Assembly (NCBI RefSeq): GCF_924101635.2
Contig: NZ_CAKMAA020000007.1
Location: forward strand, 21,931-85,930
Direction of reading: 5' to 3'
DNA from: Candidatus Nitrotoga sp. HW29
GTDB taxonomy: Bacteria; Pseudomonadota; Gammaproteobacteria; Burkholderiales; Gallionellaceae
DNA length: 64,000 nucleotides
Position 1 is the first letter of the stretch. Each line of letters begins with the position of its first letter. Shown here in pieces: positions 9,658-17,788 of this stretch. The translations under genes were made by a program, and so were the position numbers. The notes under the pieces were generated by a model. The model was not told the DNA's origin, did not search any database, and saw only the letters and a program-made list of their open reading frames with translations.

Positions 9658-10427
9658 ACTTGCACCCTTCCGTCGAGGCTGCTTGCAGGCCCGACAAGCA
9701 GCCAGTTGAGCAAGCCGTTCAAATCATGAGCGACCAAAGAATCCGGGCTTAAGCTCTGTAAGTTCATTGAATTTGCAACAGCACGGGGAATCGCTTCATC
9801 TCGATGCACCGGATAAGGAAAGAGTCGCATTTGTAAAGTTGACCGAAATCGTGCCAATAGATCGCTCTGCACTGCCCGGGTGCTATCCAAACCATTTACC
9901 ACATAGATGAGCTGACTCTCTGGAGCGCACCGGGATAGCGTCGTTTCCACCGCTGGTAGCAAAGCCAGGGAACGAACATCTGGCGCCAGCACAGCAAGCA
10001 CCAGATCTGCTGCAACCATGGCCTGGCGTACAAAAGGAGAGGGTAACCGAGGCGTATCCATTAATAGAAAAGCCCCTGACGGATAATCAATCTGAGCGAT
10101 ACATTTCTTGAGCCACTCGGGTTCTGCACGCAGGTGTTGCTCAAAAGTGACCAAGCTAGCTTCATTAGCCCGGCCAAATGGCAAACAAACCACTTCGTTT
10201 GAATTGACAAGCGCACTCTTGCCAAATTCTTTTCCTGTTAAAAAATCTGGCAGCAGCCCGCCTAGGCTAGCTTCATCACTACCAAGCAACGTGGATAATA
10301 GATTTTGAGGATCGAAATCCAAAGCCAGGGCCGCAATTTCACGCTGGGCTAGCAAGGTGGCCAAACTAGCCGTCAGGGTGGATCGTCCTACCCCGCCTGC
10401 AGCTGAAACAATGGCAATTTTGAACAT
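9654..10427 (-). CDS. bcsQ: Cellulose biosynthesis ParA/MinD-like ATPase BcsQ
   Basis: A 257-residue SIMIBI-class ATPase related to MinD/ParA. In E. coli its partner is BcsR, and it helps place and assemble the secretion complex. The N terminus holds a deviant Walker A loop (SAAGGVGRSTLTASLA) in which the usual KGGVGKT lysines are replaced, as is common for BcsQ. LDFDPQN (switch region) and LLMDTPRLP (Walker B-like) follow. The gene sits between bcsF, which ends 3 bases upstream, and bcsA, which overlaps by 4 bases. No bcsR-like ORF was recognised. Confidence 0.9.
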   Translation of the reverse strand: MFKIAIVSAAGGVGRSTLTASLATLLAQREIAALALDFDPQNLLSTLLGSDEASLGGLLPDFLTGKEFGKSALVNSNEVVCLPFGRANEASLVTFEQHLRAEPEWLKKCIAQIDYPSGAFLLMDTPRLPSPFVRQAMVAADLVLAVLAPDVRSLALLPAVETTLSRCAPESQLIYVVNGLDSTRAVQSDLLARFRSTLQMRLFPYPVHRDEAIPRAVANSMNLQSLSPDSLVAHDLNGLLNWLLVGPASSLDGRVQV

Positions 10428-10430
10428 ATA

Positions 10431-10604
10431 TCAGTCCCTCGCACCGGGCACCCGTTCGGTATGACCTGGCTTATAGGGCACGATGCAACGCAAATGCCAA
10501 CGCAAGAACAGGCGCCGTAGCAGCCGGTACTTCAGTACATAATAGGCAACTGCAGCTAACAGTACGCCTGAGAGGAGGGACAATATAAAGTTTTTAAGCA
10601 TCAT
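10431..10604 (-). CDS. bcsF: Small membrane protein BcsF
   Basis: A 57-residue ORF read from the minus strand between bcsE and bcsQ. It starts MMLKNFILSLLSG, has one hydrophobic helix (about residues 5-24) and continues with a very basic segment (KYRLLRRLFLRWHLR). This is the size and layout of BcsF, the single-pass protein that in E. coli recruits BcsE to the membrane. Its ATG overlaps the bcsE stop codon (TGATG) and its stop lies 3 bases before the bcsQ ATG, so translational coupling is likely. Sequence similarity in such a short protein is weak; the call rests on architecture plus position next to bcsE. Confidence 0.75.
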   Translation of the reverse strand: MMLKNFILSLLSGVLLAAVAYYVLKYRLLRRLFLRWHLRCIVPYKPGHTERVPGARD

Positions 10605-12406
10605 CAAAGAATTTGTTCAAACGAAGTAGAAAGCATGTCCGTCGTTGCACGCCGCGGCAAAGGAGAAGGTCGCATGGTACGGTGCTTGTCCACTGGGCAT
10701 GTCAACTTAACCTCAGTGATTTCAACCGATGAAGACGGAGAAATTTGTCTCACTTGCTTTCGGAGGCCAGTTGTTGCGGTCGAACGCTTGGCTCTGTCTT
10801 CCAGAATCGGCAAATCGGCTTGCAGGACTAATGAATAATCGAACATAGGCGAGTTTTCGTTGCTTCGCCGCAACTGACCTACAGATTCCAAAATCAACTC
10901 TGGTGTCGGCTCAATAATATGGGAAGAAAACAGCTCCGTTACCGGCACGGAAAAAAGACGATCGAGAGTCGAATCTACATCCGACTCTCGGCAAGCAAAC
11001 AAAAACAAATAAATACTATTCTGATCGGCGGTAAAAATATCGCCGAGCCTTCGCGCATGGCAAGCCTGAAGCGCATCCAGTTGTGCTACCCTGGACAGAA
11101 TTGGAAGACGTACCAGACTATGACTCAGATCAATACGTTCGGAACGTTTGAGCATTGCCTCCACTTCGCGACAAAAAGTGAACGGCGATAGGTAACCCGC
11201 AATCCGATTCGGCTCAGCGGCCTGCACAGCAAGAAGATATTCATTCTCAACCGGGCGGCTGAATACCTGGTCAGAGATATCATTTATAACTTGCACTACA
11301 CGAGAAAATGGAATTTCCTTGTACACCATCAAGTTGATCCCCAAACGAAAAAGCATCAACTCGTTGTTGTAACGAAGCTTATTGGTAGTTTCTCGTACAA
11401 CAATTTTCAGGGAACGGGGATGGGACGAGCGCATGCGATGGACAAATCGCGATAGCGCTTCAAACTCCTGGTCACCATCCGCATGCAACAGGATAGTAGC
11501 AGCCACCGCACTATCACAGGCCACTTCCATATCAGACAGATCACTTACTACCGTCCATTCTGCGGGCACACCTTTAACACCCGCCACGGTAGCTGCTGTC
11601 GCGATGACTCGTCTCTGATCAGGCGCATAAAAAACCACCTGTTCTCCGGCATCTATTTCAACACCATCCACACTCAAAGACTTATCCTGTACGGGCAATT
11701 TCAAGCCAAACTGCCGATGCACACTTTTATCCTGTCCCGCCCACCGTTCAACCGTTAACAAACCAGCTCCGCAATCCGCATCCAATACAGCGAGATTGGG
11801 CACCAATTCCGGCAAAGTTCGCAGCAATGGCAAAAAACCACGAGCCCCTTTAATATCTTTGATTATTAGCAAAATAGGCGCATGATGATCTGCAGCCCAT
11901 GCCTTCCAGGCTTGCCACTGTTTGACAAATAGATCCTGGTTCTGCCAATCAAAAATCGCCTGGCCCTCCTGAACCAGCAAAGTGTGTTGTGCTGTCACGC
12001 CGCAAACACCAATCTCATCAAAAAAACGATTAACACCCAATCGTCTGATGATCTCGACACAATCATCGGTCACACGAAAAAAAATAAGTGCTCCAGAATT
12101 GTCTGGACCGGAAGTATCGAGACTACGGGCGAACTGATCCATAAATTTCCGGCCTGTCTCTCCCGATGCCAAGATAGACAACGGCCCTGCCTGTCTGAAA
12201 TTGCGTGCTGACGAAAGTGCACAACACTGCCCCAGCACCTCGTCCCGCACCAACAAAACGCTTACCAAACCAGCGCCGCACAGGCCTACATCGGCAGGTA
12301 ACCCAGACACTCCCAAGTGGGTCTGATCAATCGCGTCTTTCCTCAAAGTACTATCTTTACGCAATAAACGCATGATCGAAGACACGAATCGCCCGAACAT
12401 ATTCAT
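10604..12406 (-). CDS. bcsE: c-di-GMP-binding cellulose regulator BcsE
   Basis: A protein of about 600 residues belonging to the BcsE (GIL-domain) family, which binds c-di-GMP and is needed for full cellulose output. The ATG at 12406 is chosen because a GAGG sits 5 bases upstream; the frame is open to 12439. The C-terminal half has the family pattern LKIVVRETTNKLRYNNELM, followed about 150 residues from the end by RLGD, which matches the RxGD c-di-GMP motif of the E. coli protein. The N-terminal half is the divergent REC*/NTPase*-like part, with no intact catalytic motif visible. The 5' end overlaps or abuts dgkA. Confidence 0.88.
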   Translation of the reverse strand: MNMFGRFVSSIMRLLRKDSTLRKDAIDQTHLGVSGLPADVGLCGAGLVSVLLVRDEVLGQCCALSSARNFRQAGPLSILASGETGRKFMDQFARSLDTSGPDNSGALIFFRVTDDCVEIIRRLGVNRFFDEIGVCGVTAQHTLLVQEGQAIFDWQNQDLFVKQWQAWKAWAADHHAPILLIIKDIKGARGFLPLLRTLPELVPNLAVLDADCGAGLLTVERWAGQDKSVHRQFGLKLPVQDKSLSVDGVEIDAGEQVVFYAPDQRRVIATAATVAGVKGVPAEWTVVSDLSDMEVACDSAVAATILLHADGDQEFEALSRFVHRMRSSHPRSLKIVVRETTNKLRYNNELMLFRLGINLMVYKEIPFSRVVQVINDISDQVFSRPVENEYLLAVQAAEPNRIAGYLSPFTFCREVEAMLKRSERIDLSHSLVRLPILSRVAQLDALQACHARRLGDIFTADQNSIYLFLFACRESDVDSTLDRLFSVPVTELFSSHIIEPTPELILESVGQLRRSNENSPMFDYSLVLQADLPILEDRAKRSTATTGLRKQVRQISPSSSVEITEVKLTCPVDKHRTMRPSPLPRRATTDMLSTSFEQIL

Positions 12407-12408
12407 CA

Positions 12409-12786
12409 TTACCTCAAGGGCCATAAAATCATGGCCCAAATCAAAATGGCGTTCATCAGTGCCAACAAAACAGCAGCGCTACCCATGTCCTTTGCTTTCT
12501 TGGCCAATGGATGGATATCCAGTGATATCCGATCCACGACAGCTTCAATGGACGAGTTGATCATTTCCACCATTAACACCAGCATAACGCTCGCCACCAA
12601 CAGCACCCGCTGAGTCACGTCCACCGGCACCATGAAGGCCACCGGCACAAGAACAATGGCGAAAATAGCTTCCTGACGAAAAGCGGACTCATCTCGCCAT
12701 GCGAGAAATAATCCAGACAGCGAATAACGCAGGGCATTCACCAATCGACGCAACCCGGAAGTTTTGTGGGGATTCGCATTTGTCAT
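12409..12786 (-). CDS. dgkA: Diacylglycerol kinase DgkA
   Basis: An integral-membrane diacylglycerol kinase of about 125 residues, which recycles diacylglycerol to phosphatidic acid. The ATG at 12786 (MTNANPHK) is preferred; a GTG five codons upstream at 12801 is possible. Family motifs are clear: RLVNALRYSLSGL, WRDESAFRQE, VEMINSSIEAVVDRIS with the catalytic glutamates, and AKDMGSAAVLLAL. Three transmembrane helices are evident. It is the first gene of the leftward bcsEFQAG unit, with the bcsE start at its stop codon. This coupling makes sense if lipid turnover is high: BcsG consumes phosphatidylethanolamine and leaves diacylglycerol. Confidence 0.95.
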   Translation of the reverse strand: MTNANPHKTSGLRRLVNALRYSLSGLFLAWRDESAFRQEAIFAIVLVPVAFMVPVDVTQRVLLVASVMLVLMVEMINSSIEAVVDRISLDIHPLAKKAKDMGSAAVLLALMNAILIWAMILWPLR

Positions 12787-12801
12787 GTTTACAAATTTCA
12801 C

Positions 12802-13471
12802 GCTACCGATTCAACTTCGAAGTAAAACACTCGATAGTCTAATACATCGTTTTTAATAGAATGATTATTTCCTCATTAATCCCAAGATAGAACCCGCTCA
12901 CGATGAGGTCACAAATAACACCAAGACCGTACTGCATATGTACAGGAAATTGAATTTTAATGAATTTATTAACCACACACTCAATCTGACCAACATTTAT
13001 CCCTATCATTAAGCACTGTCAATTAAGCATTGACAAACGATTAAGGGAAACATAACCAATTACACGAACACCACCCAGTTAAATTTTGCCTATGTCATAC
13101 CGACCATATTTCTTGAGTATTTGATCTACCGTCGTTTCCTTAAATCATCGGCTAATTTAATCAAAGCTTGAGACAACATCTAGCGTAGACCACCCAACAA
13201 ATTGGTCGAAATCCTGGGTAGGCTTTGCTTCTCAAGCCCAAATATTGCTGAAAAATATACAGAAACATGGTGAATTTTTATTCGATGAATAAAGCACCCC
13301 GCAGCAAGCTACGGGGTATTAACTACGCTTTTCAAGCCGCTGGCTTTCAACCAGCCTTCGCTCCAAGGAGCGGGGAATTGAACCCGTAGAGATTAAAGAT
13401 ATTTAAAAAAACAGAAACCGCACAAAAAATGATATGCCATTTCCTAATTGCTTGAATCATACTATTTATCA
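12802..13471. other. Long intergenic region between dgkA and fecI
   Basis: About 670 bases without a supportable gene. The left part is AT-rich and presumably carries the leftward promoter of dgkA-bcsE. The right part holds a cluster of small hairpins (13291-13390), listed separately. No tRNA or conserved short ORF was recognised. Confidence 0.6.
13291..13390. repeat. Hairpin cluster, REP-like or IS200/IS605-type end remnant
   Basis: Three stem-loops follow each other: CCCCGCAGC-AAG-CTACGGGG shortened to a 9-bp stem with one mismatch (13297-13316), a GCTGG/CCAGC stem around 13337-13355, and GCTCC-AA-GGAGC (13359-13370) followed by GGGGAATTGAACCC. Such a GC-rich hairpin series in an AT-rich gap resembles REP units or the ends of IS200/IS605-family elements. 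No transposase is nearby and no second copy was noticed in this window. Confidence 0.4.
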
Positions 13472-13490
13472 TACAATGATAATCATTCTC
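13472..13490 (+). promoter_or_regulatory. Predicted Fur box upstream of fecI (module 1)
   Basis: The sequence TACAATGATAATCATTCTC matches 16 of 19 positions of the E. coli Fur consensus GATAATGATAATCATTATC. It lies 28 bases before the fecI ATG, the usual place for iron repression of a FecI-type sigma gene. Confidence 0.8.
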
Positions 13491-13517
13491 ATAAAAATCT
13501 GAAACAATCCAGTACTC

Positions 13518-14024
13518 ATGACAACGGCAGATACTATGTCTCATGAAATTGAATCACTCTACAGTAGTCATCATAGTTGGCTCTGCGGGTGGCTACGCAA
13601 AAAACTGGGCGCACACTGTGACGCGGTTGATTTTGCACACGACACTTTTCTGCGTATTCTTACTTCACGCGACCTATTTTGTATCCGCGAGCCGCGCGCT
13701 TATCTCGCCACGGTCGCAGGCGGATTAGTCGCACATCATTATCGCCGGCGCGCCATTGAAAAAGCCTATCTGGATGCACTGACCAACTTGCCAGAGCCGG
13801 AAACGCCTTCTCCGGAATATAGCGCTATTTTGTTGGAAACATTGATTGAAATTGATCAATTACTCGACAATTTGCCCCTGAAAGCACGTCGAGCGTTCTT
13901 GCTGGCGCAACTCGAAGGTTTGACTTATGCGGAAATTGCTCAGCAATTGGGTGTATCCGTCAGCATGGTCAAACAATATATGTTGCGAGCTACACACCAG
14001 TGCTATTTTTCGCGCTCGCTCTAA
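13518..14024 (+). CDS. FecI-type ECF sigma factor (iron module 1)
   Basis: A 168-residue ECF sigma factor. Region 2 is visible at LYSSHHSWLCGWLRKKLG to ATVAGGLVAHHYRRRA, and region 4 at LPLKARRAFLLAQLEGLTYAEIAQQLGVSVSMVKQYM, a helix-turn-helix. These features are characteristic of FecI-like sigma factors, which are released by the partner FecR when a TonB receptor has bound its siderophore. The gene starts 28 bases after a Fur box and ends 4 bases before fecR. Its closest relative in this window is the sigma factor at 54909-55418 (shared HHSWLxGWLRxKLG and FLLAQLxGLT patterns). Confidence 0.93.
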   Translation: MTTADTMSHEIESLYSSHHSWLCGWLRKKLGAHCDAVDFAHDTFLRILTSRDLFCIREPRAYLATVAGGLVAHHYRRRAIEKAYLDALTNLPEPETPSPEYSAILLETLIEIDQLLDNLPLKARRAFLLAQLEGLTYAEIAQQLGVSVSMVKQYMLRATHQCYFSRSL

Positions 14025-14028
14025 GGCC

Positions 14029-15054
14029 ATGGCCAGCAAGAATACGATTAGTTCTGCTGCTATGCTTAAACAAGCCCCTGCTTTTGCGGAGGATGGATTA
14101 CCATTCAATACTCATGTTGCCCAACAGGCTTCAGAATGGCTAGTCTTGCTAATTTCCGGTACTGCCACCGATGAAGATCGCCATGCCTGGGAACAGTGGC
14201 GCAACGCCGACCCAGAGCATGGTCGTGCTTGGCGTCACATTGAAAATATCAATCAACGTCTTCACGGCATACCAACTGATATTGTCCTCAAAACTTTAGC
14301 TCCCAATGCCCTGCGAAATCGCCGTCGCTTTATTAAGGCACTCACTGTAGTGCTCTTGGCCAGTGGAACAGGATTGCTCGTCCGACAGGAAACACCCTGG
14401 CGTGCATGGACTGCCGACTATCGAACCGGTACCGGTGAACAGCGCAAGCTTACGCTAATAGACGGCACACTCATTGTGCTCAATACCACTAGCGCCATTG
14501 ATGTCGATTACAGCGACACGTTAAGATTAATACAGCTGCGCACTGGTGAAATGTTTATTACCACTGCTCAGGATAAGCCAACGGCAACATTGATGCGACC
14601 TTTCGTTGTTGAAACCGCAGAAGGTACGGTACGTGCGCTCGGCACGCGTTTCGTTATCCGGCAAGAAGACGACCGCAGCCATGTGGCCGTATATGAAGGC
14701 GCGGTTGAAATTACACCTTTTGATGCCCGCGATCAAAAGATCGTCGTGCCCGCCGGACAAGCACTCAGCTTTACCCGTCACACCAGGGATACCTTTTTAC
14801 CAGCCGATGAAAATGCTATCGCCTGGACCGACGGCATGATCGTCGCCGAAAAAATACGCTTGGGCGACTTTATCGACAGCCTGCGCCGTTATCGAAATGG
14901 ATATCTGATCTGCGATCCGGCAGCGGCGAATCTGCTCGTTTCCGGCGTTTTTCCATTGAAAGATACGGACAGTGTCTTGGCATCGCTCACTGATTCGCTG
15001 CCAGTCAGCATCCATTATCGAACCCGATTCTGGGCGACCGTAGTACACAAGTGA
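14029..15054 (+). CDS. FecR-type anti-sigma/sigma regulator (iron module 1)
   Basis: A 341-residue single-pass inner-membrane protein. The ATG at 14029 lies 4 bases after the fecI stop; the longer open frame upstream of it overlaps fecI. Domains in order are an N-terminal DUF4880/FecR_N cytoplasmic part (EWLVLLISGTATDEDRHAWEQWR), a membrane helix near residues 105-120 (ALTVVLLASGTGLLV), and the periplasmic FecR fold (GEQRKLTLIDGTLIVLNT to VRALGTRFVIRQ to VAVYEGAVEI). The C-terminal part (LRRYRNGYLICDPAAANLLVSGVFPL) is a secretin/STN-like region. It relays the occupied state of the receptor encoded downstream to the sigma factor upstream. Confidence 0.93.
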   Translation: MASKNTISSAAMLKQAPAFAEDGLPFNTHVAQQASEWLVLLISGTATDEDRHAWEQWRNADPEHGRAWRHIENINQRLHGIPTDIVLKTLAPNALRNRRRFIKALTVVLLASGTGLLVRQETPWRAWTADYRTGTGEQRKLTLIDGTLIVLNTTSAIDVDYSDTLRLIQLRTGEMFITTAQDKPTATLMRPFVVETAEGTVRALGTRFVIRQEDDRSHVAVYEGAVEITPFDARDQKIVVPAGQALSFTRHTRDTFLPADENAIAWTDGMIVAEKIRLGDFIDSLRRYRNGYLICDPAAANLLVSGVFPLKDTDSVLASLTDSLPVSIHYRTRFWATVVHK

Positions 15055-15186
15055 CAAAACCCTCTCATAAAAATTATTTTAAATAATTACTGTCCTTTTT
15101 TCCATTTCAAGTGGCCTACCAAATAAGTCACTGCCAACAGCAGTGCACACATTCGTACCACTTACAAAATTTGGACAGAGGAAACA

Positions 15187-17700
15187 ATGGGAATCCGGAA
15201 AAATCGCAGCAAGCAATCCAATCGTCGTGTCGGAAACATAGCAATATTGACGCTCACACAATGTTCACACGCTATTCATACTATGTTTTATGGCTTGGCG
15301 ACATTAGCCAGTATGACGGTGGCAGCACCCTTTGCCTATGCAGCGGATACTGCACAGATCCAGACGACACTCAAACACTATGATGTTCCTGCCGGATCGC
15401 TTGCTACCCGTTTGAATGACCTCGCCCGGGCAGCAGGTGTGCTGTTGTCGTTCGACCCCGCACTCGCGGAAGGCAAACGTACTAATGGAATATCAGGTAA
15501 CTATGCGCTTCCCGATGCATTTGCAAGACTATTGGCCGGTTCGAATGTTGAAGCGGTTGCAATTTCAGGTGATCGGTACACCCTGAAAACCTTATCTGTT
15601 GTTCCGCTCCAACGGGGAGCTGAACCAAATGCAACGACATTACCCGAGGTTAGAGTATCAGCGACACCAGGTATTAAAGAGTCGGCCCATGGCCCGCTAA
15701 TAGGGTATGTTGCCAAACGTAGCACTACTGCAACCAAGACCGACACCCCGATTATCGAAATACCGCAATCAATCTCCATTATTACCCGTGACGAACTCGA
15801 CGATCGCGGCGTTCAAGGAATGACCGAAGCATTACGATATGTACCTGGCGTAGTGGTCGACAATTTTGGATACGAACCCAGAGGCTTCGAATATATCCTT
15901 ATGCGTGGCTTCAATGGAACCAATTCAGCCAATTTCCGGGACAGCTTGCACCAGCTAACCGAAGGACTATGGTACTCGTCTTTTCTGAGTGAACCCTATG
16001 GCGTTGAGCGAATCGAAGTTATGCGCGGCCCAAGCTCCATTATGTTTGGCAAGGGTGATGCAGGCGGAGTGGTGAATCGTGTCAGCAAGCTTCCCAGCCG
16101 GGATGCCATGCGTGAAATCGAAGTCCGAGTCGGCAATTTTAACCGCAAACAAATTAATGCTGACGTGGGTGGGGCAATCAATGAGGACGGAACACTGCTT
16201 TATCGCATTGTGGGAATGGGGCTGGATACCAACACGCAAGTAAAATACGCTAGTGGAGAGCGTCCTTCCCTTGAGCGACAGTATCTGGCTCCTTCCTTGA
16301 CATGGCAACCTTCAGCCGACACGTCAATTACCCTGCTTGCGGATGTGCTAAAAAATACGACCGGAGCCTCTCCTTTTTATCTGGTTGCCCCCAATGGAGT
16401 CTTAACCCGCACGATGGCCGCTGATCCGAGCTTTGTACAATATAAACAGGATCAGGGTTCTATTGGCTACAAAGTCGAACATCATTTCAATGATATTTGG
16501 ACGATCCGGCAAAATTTTCGTCACGCGCAAACGAGTGTCAAGGTAAGAGAGGTTAATGCAGTTGATTTCCTTGAAGACGGTCAGACACTACTCCGCTCCA
16601 CGACATATACTAAAGAACGGGTTAAACAGACGCTTGTTGACACCCAGTTACAGGCTAAGTTACGTACTGGAATGGCAGAGCACACCATGCTGTTTGGATT
16701 CGACGCTAACCGTGCCGATCTGACACTCCACGCACTTATTGGTGATACCCCCCCTACTCTGAACGTATTTTCCCCTGTCTACAATCAGGTAATACCCGAG
16801 CCTGACATATTGGCTGCGAATGGTAAACAAAGGGTCCAGCAGCTTGGTTTCTACCTTCAGGATCAGGTCAAATTTAATCAACGCTGGATTCTTACTTTGG
16901 GTGGACGTCAGGATAGGGTCAAAACTGTACATAACGATGTCCCGCAGGGCATCGCAGAAGCATCGACACAAAATGCATTTAGCGGTCGCGCGGGGTTAAC
17001 CTACCTTGCGTCCGATGGCTGGGCACCTTACATAAGCTACGCAGAATCTTTCGTACCTCAAGTTGCTTCAACATTTGACGGGAGACTTCTTGATCCAAGT
17101 CGCGGCAGGCAATATGAAATTGGCGTTAAATATCAGCCGCAAAATAGTAACAGTCTATATACAGCCGCCATATTTGACCTGACCAAAACGAATGTCGCAA
17201 CGCCAGATTTGAACCCTGAGCATCTGGTGCTAAATCCTTTTGCCAGCATTCAAACGGGGGCAATTCGATCACGCGGACTTGAACTGGAAGCAAGAACGGA
17301 ACTTACCCGTAACCTGAATGCTATCGGGGCCTTCACTTACAACGATGTTGAAGTAACCAAGAGCAATGATATTGATTTAGGTAAAGTTCCACCGCGGGTA
17401 CCTAAAACAACGGCCTCACTCTGGCTGGACTACAAGCCATCCGGACCAGCTTGGCAGGGATTTGGTTTCGGCAGCGGCGTTCGATATACCGATAGTCGCT
17501 TTAACGACCCGACCAATACCTCGTCCTTACCTTCGTTTACTTTGTTTGATGCGGGAGTTCGCTACGAATCAGGCCATTGGCGCTATGCCCTGAATGCCGC
17601 CAATCTGTTCAACAAAGAATACACCTCTACAAAAAATACCTTTACTCATTTCCTGGGCACACAGAGAACTGTGATCGCTAGCGTGAAGTACCGGTGGTAA
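15187..17700 (+). CDS. TonB-dependent siderophore receptor with STN signalling domain (module 1)
   Basis: An 837-residue outer-membrane transporter of the FpvA/FecA transducer type. The ATG at 15187 has GAGGAAAC upstream. A long signal sequence is followed by an STN domain (about residues 60-140, YDVPAGSLATRLNDLARAAGVLLSF), a plug (about 180-310, ISIITRDELDDRG and RGPSSIMFGKGDAGGVVN) and a 22-strand barrel ending with an aromatic strand and C-terminal Trp (VIASVKYRW). The STN domain contacts FecR. The ligand cannot be told from sequence; a ferric siderophore is most likely. A 132-bp gap separates it from fecR, so it may have its own FecI-dependent promoter. Confidence 0.94.
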   Translation: MGIRKNRSKQSNRRVGNIAILTLTQCSHAIHTMFYGLATLASMTVAAPFAYAADTAQIQTTLKHYDVPAGSLATRLNDLARAAGVLLSFDPALAEGKRTNGISGNYALPDAFARLLAGSNVEAVAISGDRYTLKTLSVVPLQRGAEPNATTLPEVRVSATPGIKESAHGPLIGYVAKRSTTATKTDTPIIEIPQSISIITRDELDDRGVQGMTEALRYVPGVVVDNFGYEPRGFEYILMRGFNGTNSANFRDSLHQLTEGLWYSSFLSEPYGVERIEVMRGPSSIMFGKGDAGGVVNRVSKLPSRDAMREIEVRVGNFNRKQINADVGGAINEDGTLLYRIVGMGLDTNTQVKYASGERPSLERQYLAPSLTWQPSADTSITLLADVLKNTTGASPFYLVAPNGVLTRTMAADPSFVQYKQDQGSIGYKVEHHFNDIWTIRQNFRHAQTSVKVREVNAVDFLEDGQTLLRSTTYTKERVKQTLVDTQLQAKLRTGMAEHTMLFGFDANRADLTLHALIGDTPPTLNVFSPVYNQVIPEPDILAANGKQRVQQLGFYLQDQVKFNQRWILTLGGRQDRVKTVHNDVPQGIAEASTQNAFSGRAGLTYLASDGWAPYISYAESFVPQVASTFDGRLLDPSRGRQYEIGVKYQPQNSNSLYTAAIFDLTKTNVATPDLNPEHLVLNPFASIQTGAIRSRGLELEARTELTRNLNAIGAFTYNDVEVTKSNDIDLGKVPPRVPKTTASLWLDYKPSGPAWQGFGFGSGVRYTDSRFNDPTNTSSLPSFTLFDAGVRYESGHWRYALNAANLFNKEYTSTKNTFTHFLGTQRTVIASVKYRW

Positions 17701-17727
17701 TTCAACCCGTTCTCGAAAAGGAAAAAC

Positions 17728-17759
17728 AAAGAGTTTCATAGGCTGTTCAGAAACTCTTT
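17728..17759 (+). other. Perfect 10-bp stem-loop between receptor and PepSY gene
   Basis: AAAGAGTTTC at 17728-17737 pairs exactly with GAAACTCTTT at 17750-17759 across a 12-base loop. It lies in the 88-base gap between the receptor and the PepSY gene. No T-run follows, so it looks more like an mRNA processing or partial attenuation element than a full terminator. Confidence 0.55.
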
Positions 17760-17788
17760 AGTTGATCTTTGAATATTAGGAATATCGT

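Noticed and set aside
15072..15088. Perfect AT palindrome AATTATTTTAAATAATT between fecR and the receptor
   Set aside because: Pure AT palindromes arise easily in AT-rich gaps, and it fits the Fur consensus poorly.
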